The notes beneath the pieces were generated by a model. That model was not told the DNA's origin. It made no database searches and was given only the letters and a program-made list of their open reading frames with translations. From Ischnura elegans (taxonomy: Eukaryota; Arthropoda; Insecta; Odonata; Coenagrionidae): 64,000 bases of DNA. The stretch is taken from the NCBI RefSeq assembly GCF_921293095.1, contig NC_060257.1, forward strand, positions 91,191,449 through 91,255,448. The letters run 5' to 3'. Positions within the stretch are counted from its first letter, which is position 1. The number at the start of each line of letters is the position of its first letter. The position numbers and the translations under genes are program-made. Positions 46,621 to 56,240 of the stretch are shown one piece after another.

Positions 46621-49134
46621 TCAATTTCAATTTCAAAAGCGTTTATTTCCAATGCTGCCAGTGTACATGAATATTTACATAGTATTGGTAATATATATAT
46701 AGACATATTTACAGCATGAACCCCGTTATAGGACATTTTTCCTCTTCAGGGCTTGTCATTGGTATTTTAGTTTACAGATGTTTGTGAGCTTGTAGCAGCA
46801 TTGTCATACAGATTTTGCTGGAACTCTTTTCCTCCGGGATGGCTTTTGGTCTGACATTCGTCCGAGACGTGAGGGAAACCGGCAAAACCCCACGTAGACC
46901 GCCGTGTACATGGTGCTGATGAGTGTTGATGTTGCAGCAGAAGTCAAGTGGTGTCTGGAAGGCGTTATCCTGGTGTCCTTTGCTTAGCCGGTGTGGAGTG
47001 CTGTAATTTTACAGATCGGAATTAATATACAATATAATACAATAGAGCAAGCACTAGGTTGTTATTGGGCATTTTGATATATATACAAGTGAATAAATAT
47101 ATTATTTATTTACATGATAAGCAAATCGTTTATGGTCATTGTCATTTTCATTTGTATATTTATTTACATGCCATTCGTCAGAGTTAAGATAATTATCAGG
47201 CTTTATTTTGCTTTACATATTTACATTTAATTTTAATAGATGAATGAGCTTTATTTCAGGATATTTAATTTGAGATTACTTAGGACAAGATAGGAAAGGA
47301 AGTCAGTTAAGTCCTGGGCCAAATTGGCGTTAAATTTATGCAATTTAGGTTCATATTAAGTAAAGTATTCAAATTGATATTATTGAATAGGTGAAACTAA
47401 ATTTGTTTAACAAATATTTCTTGGTATCCGTAATGCAGATAAAGTCAAAGGTCATGCATATGAATTTGAAAGTAGGATTTGTAAGATGAAATTTGTGCAT
47501 AGAAATTTAACTTTAAGTATTGATGTATTTGATTGAAGTTATTGGTTCCTGGATTAAAGATTAAATTTGAGATAGTTCACCACAATTGAGGACCTTAGAT
47601 GTTCATATTACTGAGTTTACTTTAATTTAAATTGAATTTAATAGCACATAAAATGATATTCAAATAGAGAGCAAGTTTACTGATTGCCGTAAGGGCCAGC
47701 AGTGCGATAGGATTTAAAATTAATTTATGTAAGAAAATGGAATTTTGCTCATCCGTCTATCTTCTGCACCGCCGCCAGCTGCTGCTTCCATGAGTAGACC
47801 GTCTTCACGGAGTACCCAAGGACATCACGCGCCGCGTTGTCTAGGATGTTGGCCACTTCTGCTCTCTCCTGCGGGTGCAGGTTGGCCACGAGGAGGCTCA
47901 GGAGCCGCAGGAGGTCGTCCTTGGTGACGAGGGACTCGGATGCCGGACCTGGAGAGGGGAGAGAAGCGCAAGACGTTAGTGGAACAGTTTGCGCCAACCC
48001 TTCCGGCTTAGCCGGTCGCACGGGGCATTTCCAGTCCCCGGCGTGATGCCTTCCTGCGCAGTTGGCACATTTCAGACACTCCGCCTCGCAAGTTGCGGAG
48101 CGATGGCTCGCTCCACACCTTGCGCATCGAAGGTCCTTCGTGCACCTGTGTGTCGGGTGGTCGAAACCCTGACACCTGCGGCATTGGGCGGGTTGGCAGC
48201 GTGGCGGATGGGAGGGCTCTACTCGGAACCGTTTGCCAAAGGCAATCAGTCCGTCGTGCAGGAGCCGCTGCGCCGTGTCTGCGTCTCTCGTGATGACCCT
48301 CATCAAGGTGGTTGGTTGGCCGGTCCTTCGGGCGGTGATCCTCATCACCCGGATGCAGCGAAGACCGGCGAAGACCGGCGAAGCCCAGTGCCTCCTTGAT
48401 GTCTGCCTCCGTAGTCGTCCTGTCCACGCCGCGCACCACAACTGAAAAGGAGGAAAGAGAGGGGCGGTTAGTTGTTGCCGGCCGAGCGGTCGAGCGCCGC
48501 ACGTGTGCAGCGCACGGCTCGCCCAGCCGGTGGCTCAGCTTCTTAATCTCCTCCGCACTCTCGAAGAGGCTGCCATACGCCGCTGGGATGCGGAGCATGG
48601 CGCGTCTCTCTTGCGAGAATACGGAGACCTCTGCCGTGCGGAGAGAAGGGAAGGTAGAGGTCAAGGCGGAGAAGAAGGATTTCTGGGTAATGGAAGCGGG
48701 AAGATTACTAATGAACACCGAAGTGTCATTAGCAGGTGGTTTGGAGGCGGCAGAGGTTGAAGGAGTCGGGTGTCGTTGGGTTGGGGTTTGGGAGGGGGAG
48801 GGAAAGGGTGAGAGTTCGGTGTCGGACGCCGTGTCCGATTGGTACGAGACGTCCGATGGCGTGTCCGGGGGTGGGCTTGGCTGCGGCGGCGGAGCAGGAG
48901 CGGGGTTGGCGGACTTCTTCTTCGGGACGATACCGGTCACCTTGGCTCGTCCTTTCCTTCCTGGAGGGCCAACTTTCAGCCAGGACACGCCTTCGTAAGG
49001 GTCCTTAGACGCCTCATTCCGGTCGCGCCCCGGAGTACTCGTTGCCCCGCTTGTCGCTGGCGTTCGGCTTCCTTCCTTCCCTCCTTCCATCCTTCCTTCC
49101 TTCCCAGGCTGCTAGGCTGCTTGGCTGCTCTCTT
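46621..49134 (-). mobile_element. LINE B: gag-only, RT-less partner of LINE A
   Basis: About 2.5 kb between 46609-46620 (CTTGTCTTTGCG) and 49135-49146 (CATGTCTTTGCG, one mismatch). Minus-strand order: a very short leader, ORF1 with CCHC knuckles, a stub of ORF2 (about ten codons starting at an ATG that overlaps the ORF1 stop), then ~1.1 kb of 3' region ending in AATAAACGC and TGAAAT repeats. The tail and the block at 46740-46915 resemble LINE A. The 5' start (AAGAGAG) also resembles that of LINE A (AAGAGGG). It looks like a deletion derivative that needs an RT in trans. Confidence 0.8.
47749..49090 (-). pseudogene. LINE B ORF1: gag-like protein with CCHC knuckles, frameshifted
   Basis: The first frame (49090-48008) starts MEGGKEGSRTPATSGATSTP and contains VFISNLPASITQKSFFSALT and FSVVVRGVDRTTTEADIKEA, as in the RRM-like core of Jockey gag proteins. 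The second frame (up to 48441, ending 47749) continues with SPVFAGLRCIRVMRITARRT and three zinc knuckles: CRRCQGFDHPTHRC, CARCGASHRSATC and CANCAGRHHAGDWKC. The switch falls at a 10-bp tandem duplication (GAAGACCGGC twice, about 48360-48382), which shifts the frame. Without it the protein would be about 445 residues. The knuckles are expected to bind element RNA. Confidence 0.85.
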
Positions 49135-49146
49135 CATGTCTTTGCG
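49135..49146 (+). repeat. Target duplication at 5' end of LINE B
   Basis: CATGTCTTTGCG differs by one base from the other copies. To its right the sequence is the 3' flank of the PLE endonuclease gene. Confidence 0.75.
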
Positions 49147-49181
49147 TTGAGTGATCCCACTTATATAGTATGGGCTCCTAG

Positions 49182-50047
49182 TCAGGTGACTTGTGATTGG
49201 TCCGCCTTTTCCCGCCTTTTTTCCCGGGCCTCGCTGACGAATTTAAGCACCGGTTTCCAGGAGTTGCTTAGGGCGTAACCAGCATCACGGTTCATGGTGT
49301 TAGTCGTCGTTCGAATTTCGATAGCTTCCTTGGTCAGCCTTTCCCAGAATCTGTCCACACGGCACAGGACCTTCGTGTTCTCCCAGCAAATGGCATGGTC
49401 GCGTGATATGCTGTGCTCAGCCAAGGCGGATTTTTCGGGTTGGCCGAGCCTGAAATGCCGCTGGTGTTCCTTCATCCTGGTGGCGATAGTCCTTCCCGTC
49501 TCACCGACATACACCTGGCCGCATTCGCATGGAATCTGGTAGACCCCTGGTTTCATGAGGCCGCAGGGATCCTTGGCAGTCACTATTTGTTTTCTAAGTT
49601 TTGCAGGTGGGCGAAAATATGTTTTAATATCATACCTCTTGAGTATTCTAGCTATTTTGCATGAAACGGTCGAGACGAAAGGTAGGCCAGCAAATGCTAT
49701 TGGTTTTTCTCCTTCTTCTTTGGTGGCGGTGTGGTGGTTCGTGAAGGCCCTTTTCAGGGCCTTGGAAATGTCTCTTCCGTTGTGGCCATTCTGCCGGAAG
49801 GTCTTCTTCAGATGAAGTAACTCCTTGGGGAGACTCTCTGAATCACAAATTGGTTTGTCCTGATGGATTAGGGTGGACAAGACTGCTGCCCTTTGGGAAG
49901 GATGATGATGACTTCGGCCGTTAAGATAGAAGTGTGGGTCGGCTTCCGATAGACGCTATGCCCTAATCTTCCATTTCCCTTCCGATAGATGAGTATGTCA
50001 AGGAAGGGTATCCTGTTGTCTTTTTCCGTCTCCATGGTGAACTCTAT
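49182..50047 (-). pseudogene. PLE C-terminal part: RT end plus GIY-YIG endonuclease
   Basis: The first part (minus, from 50047) encodes IEFTMETEKDNRIPFLDILI and YRKGNGRLGHSVYRKPTHTS, the conserved post-palm region of Penelope RTs. A one-base loss near 49921 shifts the frame. The second part (49880-49182) continues STLIHQDKPICDSESLPKEL, a linker with FRPPAKLRKQI, and the endonuclease GVYQIPCECGQVYVGETGRT with R and E-H in ATRMKEHQRHF. This is the GIY-YIG nuclease found at the C-terminus of PLE proteins. It ends KADQSQVT. The protein cannot be made whole because of the frameshift and the upstream insertion. Confidence 0.88.
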
Positions 50048-50166
50048 GTTGGGGTCACGGTCTTAGAATATGAGAAGGTCTGGAAAATCCTCGCCCAGGC
50101 AAGGTCATTTAATGAAGCCGTTTCCTGTGGAGGTCGGTAGAGGCGCCACCTATCCTGAAGGGCAAG

Positions 50167-50996
50167 TTCCCTGTGTACTGTATACGAAACTTCAGTATTT
50201 ATGAACTAATTTATGGCGAAAATGATGATAAACACATCGATATCGGTTACTAGTTAACAAGTTCATATGCACTTAACATTTTATAGCGTTACATGCCTTG
50301 AAAACGTTCTCATACGTGAGTATTAATCAATTGGAAGGTGTTGGATTTCAGCTTCGTCTGCTTACATATCTTTGTATTAAAATCAGTTAAAGCTATAATG
50401 AAAGATTGTCAGCAGTTAAAAACTTATGTAGTGAGGAAAGGTATTTTTAAGGAAATAATTATTTATGGCTACCTTGTTGTAAACGTCAACATAAGGTCTT
50501 TCAAGAATATAGATGTTACTCCTTGCTTTCAAACACGATTTACAAATATAATATCGCAGAAGCGCAAACGACGTCTTACCAAGGCCTACGTGAAATACTT
50601 CTTATGAAGTAACACATGTTAATGTTTTTACTCTCCAGAGTCTCGATCAAATAGTAATAATTAGGTAGGGCACATCAAATCTCCAAAAAATTTCATTATA
50701 TCCTAGGGGCGACGTTTTAACGGGTATAGAATTTGCATATTTAAGCGTTGAACAGGGTGAATAATTTCCGGAAATACTATTATTACCGTTAAAGGCTATT
50801 ATATAACGATACTTACCTACTCACCAAAGGAAGAATTTGAGATAAAATATATTTATCATCGGAAAGATAAGAACGAAAGAGATTTCTCAAATAATTTCCG
50901 AATAAACTTCCATGAAAACAGTGCAATGGATATAATCTGAGGGATTTGCGGATGAGTCTTAGGTGTTGGCAAATCTGAAATATTTAACCTTCCTAT
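50167..50996. other. AT-rich body of the insertion, no gene recognised
   Basis: Between the left inverted repeat and the LINE C target duplication there is no recognisable coding sequence. Confidence 0.5.
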
Positions 50997-51360
50997 AAAT
51001 AAGATACTCTCTCTCTAAAGTACTGGAGAACCAAGGTAATGCCTTTTGGTCCTTGGTTCAATGAAAGGAAAATCCTGATGATCACCTCCTCGTGGTAGAG
51101 AGGGGGCAACGTTATTAAAAACGGCTAACGACACAGGGACCGAGTATCTCCCGGGATAAGGAGACCCCCCCTGTCAAAGCCAACAACCTCTGTAGAGGAT
51201 GGATGAGCGGACAGGGGTTAGGGCACCCTCTTGCCCTTGGAATGGGAAATCATTCCAAAAGGCGGATGAACCCACCAGGTCAACGGCATAGGATGCGGAA
51301 GGCAAGGGGAAACCACCGCATTAAAGACCCTTACGGTATCCCTAGTCCCACTGGACTACA

Positions 51361-51375
51361 ATGAAAGCATGGTGA
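51361..51375 (+). promoter_or_regulatory. Four-codon upstream ORF overlapping the LINE C start
   Basis: ATGAAAGCATGGTGA encodes MKAW and a stop. The main ATG (51369) lies inside it in another phase, so ribosomes would have to scan past or reinitiate. This may limit translation of the ORF. Confidence 0.5.
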
Positions 51376-54341
51376 TTCCTGAGAATAAGAAATATTCCGG
51401 AGTAATATGCCCACATTCGGATCTCCGGGTGGGCACTATCCCAGGAGAACTGTGTGGTTTGAAAGAGAGGAGAAAGAAGAAGGGAAAGGTAACATCAGCA
51501 TTGAGAATAGGAACATGGAATGTCAGAACAATGAATAGGAAAGGGAAGTTGGAAAATGTGAAGAAAGAAATGGTGAGACACAACATCAGTATTCTAGGAT
51601 TAAGTGAAGTAAGATGGGAAGGAGAAGGAGAATTTGATTCAGGAGATTATAAGATTATTTATAAGGGAGGGGAATCTAAGGAAAATGGAGTCGGGTTGAT
51701 ATACAGAAAGAATTTGGAGAGAAATATAACAAAAGTTATGCCAGTAAGCGATAGAGTAGTGGCTATCAAGATACTGAGTGAGCCAGTAGATACATTAATT
51801 ATCCAAGTGTACTTGCCAACATCAGATGCAGAAGAAGAAGAGATTGAACGGATATATGAGCAAATAGAGGAAATATATGAAGAAAATGGAAAAGGCAAAG
51901 TAAGAACTATAATGATGGGAGATTGGAACAGTGTAGTGGGGAATGGAAGAAGGACGAATGTAGTTGGAGATTATGGACTTGGAAGTAGAAATGAAAGAGG
52001 AGAAAAATTGATAAATTTTTGTGAGCGCTTGGAGTTATGGATTGCAAATACTTGGTTTAAAAATCATAAAAGAAGGTTGTACACGTGGAAAGCACCTGGA
52101 GATATTTCAAGATATCAGATAGATTTTATTATTGTCAATCAAAGGTTTAAGAATAGTGTTGAAATGGCAAAAACCTACCCAGGAGCAGATGCTGACTCTG
52201 ACCACAATCTTCTAGTTACTGATATAAGAACACGATTGAAGCTTGTTAAGAAAGGGAGGTTGATAAGGAAATGGGATGTAATAAAGCTGAAAAATGAGAA
52301 GAATGAAGCATATAATAAAAATGTTGAGAAAAAATTGGAAGATGTAAGACAAAGTAATGAGGTATCAGAGGAATGGAATAACATTAGGGATGTAATATGG
52401 GAAGTCTTAGAAGAAGAAGTTGGTGTTGTACAAAAGGAAAGAAATAGGAAGGAATGGATCACTCAGAGCATGATAGATAAAATGGAGGAAAGGAGAAAGT
52501 GGAAAAATGTTCACACTGAAGAAGGAAAAGGGCAATATAGGAAACTTAACAATGAACTACGAAGATTAACTGATAAGGCAAGAGAGGAGTGGATGGAGAG
52601 AGAATGCGAAAAGATGGAAGTCCTAGAAGAACAAGGGAGATTGGAAGAAATGTATAAAACAGCTAAAAAGTTCACAAAAAGAGAGCCAAAGAAAATAAGT
52701 AAACAAGGAATGTTAAATAAATACGGAAAGATAACAACAGGTGTTGAGGAAAACAAAAACATATGGAAAGAATATGTGAAAGAACTATATGATAGTAAAG
52801 ACGATCATTCTGAGATGGAGCTGGAAGAGGAATGGGAATGTGAAGAGGTGAATAGAGGACCAAACATACTGAGAAGAGAAGTGGAAAAGGCAATCAAGGA
52901 TCTCAAGGAAAGGAAAGCAATGGGATGCGATAGAATACCATCAGAAGCATTAAAGAACCTAGGTAACAATGCAATGAGTCGATTAACAAATTTAATCAAT
53001 AGGATATATGATACCGGGAGCTGGCCTGATGATCTACTTAAAACTATTCTAATACCAATACCAAAGAAATGTAATGCCAAAGAATGTAAAGACTATAGGA
53101 CAATTAGTCTTATATGCCATGTTACCAAAGTAATTACAAGGATTATATTAAAAATAATCGAAGGAAGAATTAAAGAAAATATGGGAGAAGATCAATTTGG
53201 ATTTAGAAAGGGTAAAGGGACTCGTGATGCAATAGGATGCTTGAGGATGATAGGAGAAAGAATGATGGAAGTGAATAGAGATTTGTACATTTGCTTTATT
53301 GATTGGGAAAAGGCATTTGATAAGGTTAATTGGAATGTGTTATTGAAAATTTTGAAAGACATTGGCATTGATTGGAAAGATAGGAGATTAATAAAGGAGA
53401 TGTATTGTAGGCAGGTAGTAGTTATAAAAATTGGAGATGATGAAACAGAAGAAATTGGCATAGGAAGAGGAGTGAGGCAAGGGTGCTGCCTTTCTCCAGA
53501 GCTCTTCAATGCTTATGCAGAAAAAATGATGGAGAAAGCTTTAGAAAAAGCTAGAGGAGTTGTAATAGGAGGAGAAAGAATAAAAACAATTAAATATGCA
53601 GATGATCAGGCAGTGCTGGCAGAAAGTGAAGAAGATTTACAACAAGTGATGGATGATATAATGGATGTGGGGAGGGAATTTGGAATGAACTTAAACATAA
53701 ATAAAACCAAGGTGATGAGAATCAGCAGAAAAGAAGGTTGTGTTTGTATATCCTTAGAAGGAAATATCATACAGCAAGTACAGACTTTCCAATATTTGGG
53801 AAGTCTGGTAAGATGGAATGGAAGTTGTACTGAGGAAATAAGAAGAAGGATATCAATAGGTAAAGGAGCGTATGGAAAGGTAAAAGCATTGTTAACAGCA
53901 AAAAGAATTCCAATAGAGATGAGGAAGAGGTTTATGAAATGTTTTGTGTGGAGTGTAGTGTTGTACGGATGTGAATCATGGACTGTTAAAAAGAAGGAGG
54001 AGAGATATTTAGAAAGTTTTGAAATGTGGGTATGGAGACGAATGTTGAAAGTGAAGTGGACTGACAGAGTGAAGAATGAGGAAGTTCTAAGAAGAATAGG
54101 CGAGGAAAGAAAATTAATACATATGATTCATAAGAGGAAGGCAAGTTGGTTAGGGCATATATTAAGAAGGAATTGTTTGGAACGGAGAATAATAGAAGGG
54201 AAGATAGATGGAAAGAGAGGAAGAGGAAGAAGGAGGATGGGAATGTTGGATGATATAAGAAGAGGAAGAAAATACAAAGACCTAAAGGAGGATGCTCAGG
54301 ATAGAGAAAGATGGAGAGAAGTCCAGTGGAAACCTGTCTAA
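51369..54341 (+). CDS. LINE C ORF: endonuclease-reverse transcriptase (990 aa)
   Basis: One uninterrupted frame. The APE-type endonuclease has N51 in GTWNVRT, E80 in LSEVRW, D185/N187 in GDWNSV and D278-H279 in SDHN. The RT shows KAMGCDRIPSEAL (516-528), KDYRTISLICHVTKV (574-588), GFRKGKGTRDAI (611-622), D645 in FIDWEKAFDKVNW, GVRQGCCLSPELFNAYAEKM (701-720) and the catalytic YADD (743-746). The C-terminal part has FQYLGSLVRWNG, VLYGCESWTVKKKE, FEMWVWRRMLKVKW and SWLGHILRRN, followed by a Lys/Arg-rich end. The residues needed for nicking and copying appear present. This family is often annotated as craniofacial development protein 2-like or RTE-type. The upstream ATG at 51369 was kept because the frame is open from it. 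Confidence 0.93.
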   Translation: MVIPENKKYSGVICPHSDLRVGTIPGELCGLKERRKKKGKVTSALRIGTWNVRTMNRKGKLENVKKEMVRHNISILGLSEVRWEGEGEFDSGDYKIIYKGGESKENGVGLIYRKNLERNITKVMPVSDRVVAIKILSEPVDTLIIQVYLPTSDAEEEEIERIYEQIEEIYEENGKGKVRTIMMGDWNSVVGNGRRTNVVGDYGLGSRNERGEKLINFCERLELWIANTWFKNHKRRLYTWKAPGDISRYQIDFIIVNQRFKNSVEMAKTYPGADADSDHNLLVTDIRTRLKLVKKGRLIRKWDVIKLKNEKNEAYNKNVEKKLEDVRQSNEVSEEWNNIRDVIWEVLEEEVGVVQKERNRKEWITQSMIDKMEERRKWKNVHTEEGKGQYRKLNNELRRLTDKAREEWMERECEKMEVLEEQGRLEEMYKTAKKFTKREPKKISKQGMLNKYGKITTGVEENKNIWKEYVKELYDSKDDHSEMELEEEWECEEVNRGPNILRREVEKAIKDLKERKAMGCDRIPSEALKNLGNNAMSRLTNLINRIYDTGSWPDDLLKTILIPIPKKCNAKECKDYRTISLICHVTKVITRIILKIIEGRIKENMGEDQFGFRKGKGTRDAIGCLRMIGERMMEVNRDLYICFIDWEKAFDKVNWNVLLKILKDIGIDWKDRRLIKEMYCRQVVVIKIGDDETEEIGIGRGVRQGCCLSPELFNAYAEKMMEKALEKARGVVIGGERIKTIKYADDQAVLAESEEDLQQVMDDIMDVGREFGMNLNINKTKVMRISRKEGCVCISLEGNIIQQVQTFQYLGSLVRWNGSCTEEIRRRISIGKGAYGKVKALLTAKRIPIEMRKRFMKCFVWSVVLYGCESWTVKKKEERYLESFEMWVWRRMLKVKWTDRVKNEEVLRRIGEERKLIHMIHKRKASWLGHILRRNCLERRIIEGKIDGKRGRGRRRMGMLDDIRRGRKYKDLKEDAQDRERWREVQWKPV

Positions 54342-54378
54342 GGACAGTAATCACTGATGATGATGATGAAATAAGATA

Positions 54379-56115
54379 AGAACATTAACAGAAACCACGG
54401 ACTAATATGTAGTAATTTTACTTTTCATGAGAGTTGCACCATCGATAACATCTGCATTAAAACAAATCATTGAAAGAGGTATTAAAAAGGAAACAAAATT
54501 CAGATTTTTCCAACTTATATAATGTAGGTACACACACATCAAATCTTCATTTCCTGAATGAATACACAACTCTATTGGAACTGAGATTATTTATACAATC
54601 AATGCAAAGTAATCTAATGAAAATTAAATTTTAAGTACACAACATGTAGCATTTATATTAAAACAGATTCAAATTAGAAAGAATGATGAAAGCCATCGCA
54701 CATCTTGCTTTTTCTCAATTTTACTTCGTTCCTCCAATTTCAATGACAGTGACCACTGGAATAGCAGAACCTGTAATTTAAAATATGTATAAATTGTGCA
54801 GCTTTAGCACACCAAAAAAAGGAATCAATGAACAGCATCTACGCGTGCTATATCAAATGCTCAGTATCACCAGACATGATACAGTTCGAGCTCTGTAACT
54901 CTGATCTGTAACCTCTGTGTGTTTATTAAACATCCAATCACTTAAATTTTTTCGGGTTTCCCACCGGATGATGTTCTCCATCTCTGCCGACGATTCGATG
55001 GTCGTGTCGTCCATCGTCATCAGGGCTTCATCTTTCATGGTTTGCGCGACAGGAAAACGAAGTCTGAGCAAATTCAATTAGCAAACAAATTCCTGCAAAT
55101 TAATTCTGATTCAAAGATGGCTATCTCCCGGCCAATACTGTCTGCCGGAGGTCCCCCTTCTTCAGCTTTAAAGCACTTATCCCATGTTAGTCCGCCGGAC
55201 ATAGCATACATCCATCACAACTATAGGAAGACAAAATAGAGAAGGTATTATCGTATTATGCTACATTCAATATTCCAACATGAAATAAAACAGACTTACG
55301 CATTAACCAAAATAATATATAACTACAACTATATTAAACTATTCTATTACTCAATCATTACCTTCGTAAACTTTCTGGCTACTGGAACAAATTAACATTT
55401 TAAAACTTACCAAATAGCAGAATAGGTTGATGAAAGTCATGGTCCAAAGGATTACAATTCATATCCTCAACATTAATGTAAATCATCATCAGAAAAAATC
55501 CAAACATCACCGTTATACCTCCGTGGAATGCTTCTTAGATATCCTTCCGTCGCTATAATTAAACAAAATAATTTTCAAGGTAAGATGAAACGATAAAAAT
55601 TTCTGGATGGAAATAATATTTATAAAGGAAACTCAGAATGGCTGTGAATTTATGTAAATCAAACCTACCGATAGAAACATTCTCAATAATTAAGACGTGA
55701 TTTCAAAACCAGAAAACAGGTCAGGGAAACCTTCAAGTCAATCTTCATGACAGCCTCAAATTACTGACCCTCATCACACTGATGAGAACCAACTATGCTT
55801 CTCAAACAACACGTTCATGGAACACATCATTCATATTCCTCGAGTACTACATCCAATGCCTCTAAAAAGCGAAATCCCCGAAGTCTTGTGTCATTACCAG
55901 TGGTGCAACATGGTACCACACACGTCCACGGCATTTTCCTTTTTTCAGTAAATCTACTCTATATATCCACGAAATATTGATGTAGAACAATAAGGAAATA
56001 ATGCATAAAACTAGCATACGAAAATAAATGAAAACTAAATCTAAATTAATTACTAATATCACCATTTCCATTTACCTGTAGCACGCTCTCAACGATAAGG
56101 AAATGAACTTACCCG
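54379..56115. other. AT-rich body of the insertion, PLE motif only
   Basis: No coding region is supported. 54948-55036 is a PLE terminus fragment; the rest is unassigned. GTAAGT next to the inverted repeat (minus strand, about 56107-56112) has the form of a splice donor, as in PLE leader introns, but this is weak. Confidence 0.5.
54986..55026 (-). ncRNA. Hammerhead-ribozyme-like motif, copy 2 (degenerate)
   Basis: Minus strand: GCC, CTGATGA, the same GATGG/CCATC hairpin as copy 1, then GAATC (the conserved GAAA is damaged), GTC cleavage triplet intact, GGC pairing with GCC. Copy 1 has the reverse pattern: intact GAAA and damaged triplet. Confidence 0.5.
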
Positions 56116-56240
56116 CTAATGCTTGCCCTCCAGGATAGGTGGCGCAGCCCCGGCAAATGTGCGGCAGGTTGAGGAAACGACTTCAATAATAGACCATGGG
56201 CGTGGAGTGGGATAGGGAGTGTCATTGGGCTGGTTGGGGT

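Larger units (their letters stand above)
51007..54368 (+). mobile_element. LINE C: full-length RTE-like non-LTR retrotransposon
   Basis: AAATAAGATA flanks both sides (50997-51006 and 54369-54378). The unit has a ~360-bp leader, a single intact ORF and a very short 3' end with GATGATGATGATG repeats directly before the duplication. A short 3'UTR with simple repeats is typical of RTE-type LINEs. Nothing is missing at the 5' side, so this is a full-length insertion. An intact frame plus a perfect 10-bp duplication imply a recent event. Confidence 0.9.
50056..56232. mobile_element. 6.2-kb insertion in the PLE with inverted ends
   Basis: The segment is flanked by GTTGGGGT on both sides. Near its ends an inverted repeat is seen: AATGAAGCCGTTTCCT (50111-50126) with its counterpart at 56172-56187, and a 24-bp block with CCACCTATCCTG (50143-50166) whose complement is at 56122-56145 with one difference. 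The inside holds the full-length LINE C and a PLE-type hammerhead-like stretch (54948-55036). I infer a non-autonomous PLE-derived element with inverted terminal copies; a different DNA element is possible. Confidence 0.55.

Noticed and set aside
52175..54354. Minus-strand open frames of 70-122 codons rich in Ser/Leu/Phe
   Set aside because: They are antisense shadows of the LINE C ORF, caused by its purine-rich coding strand.
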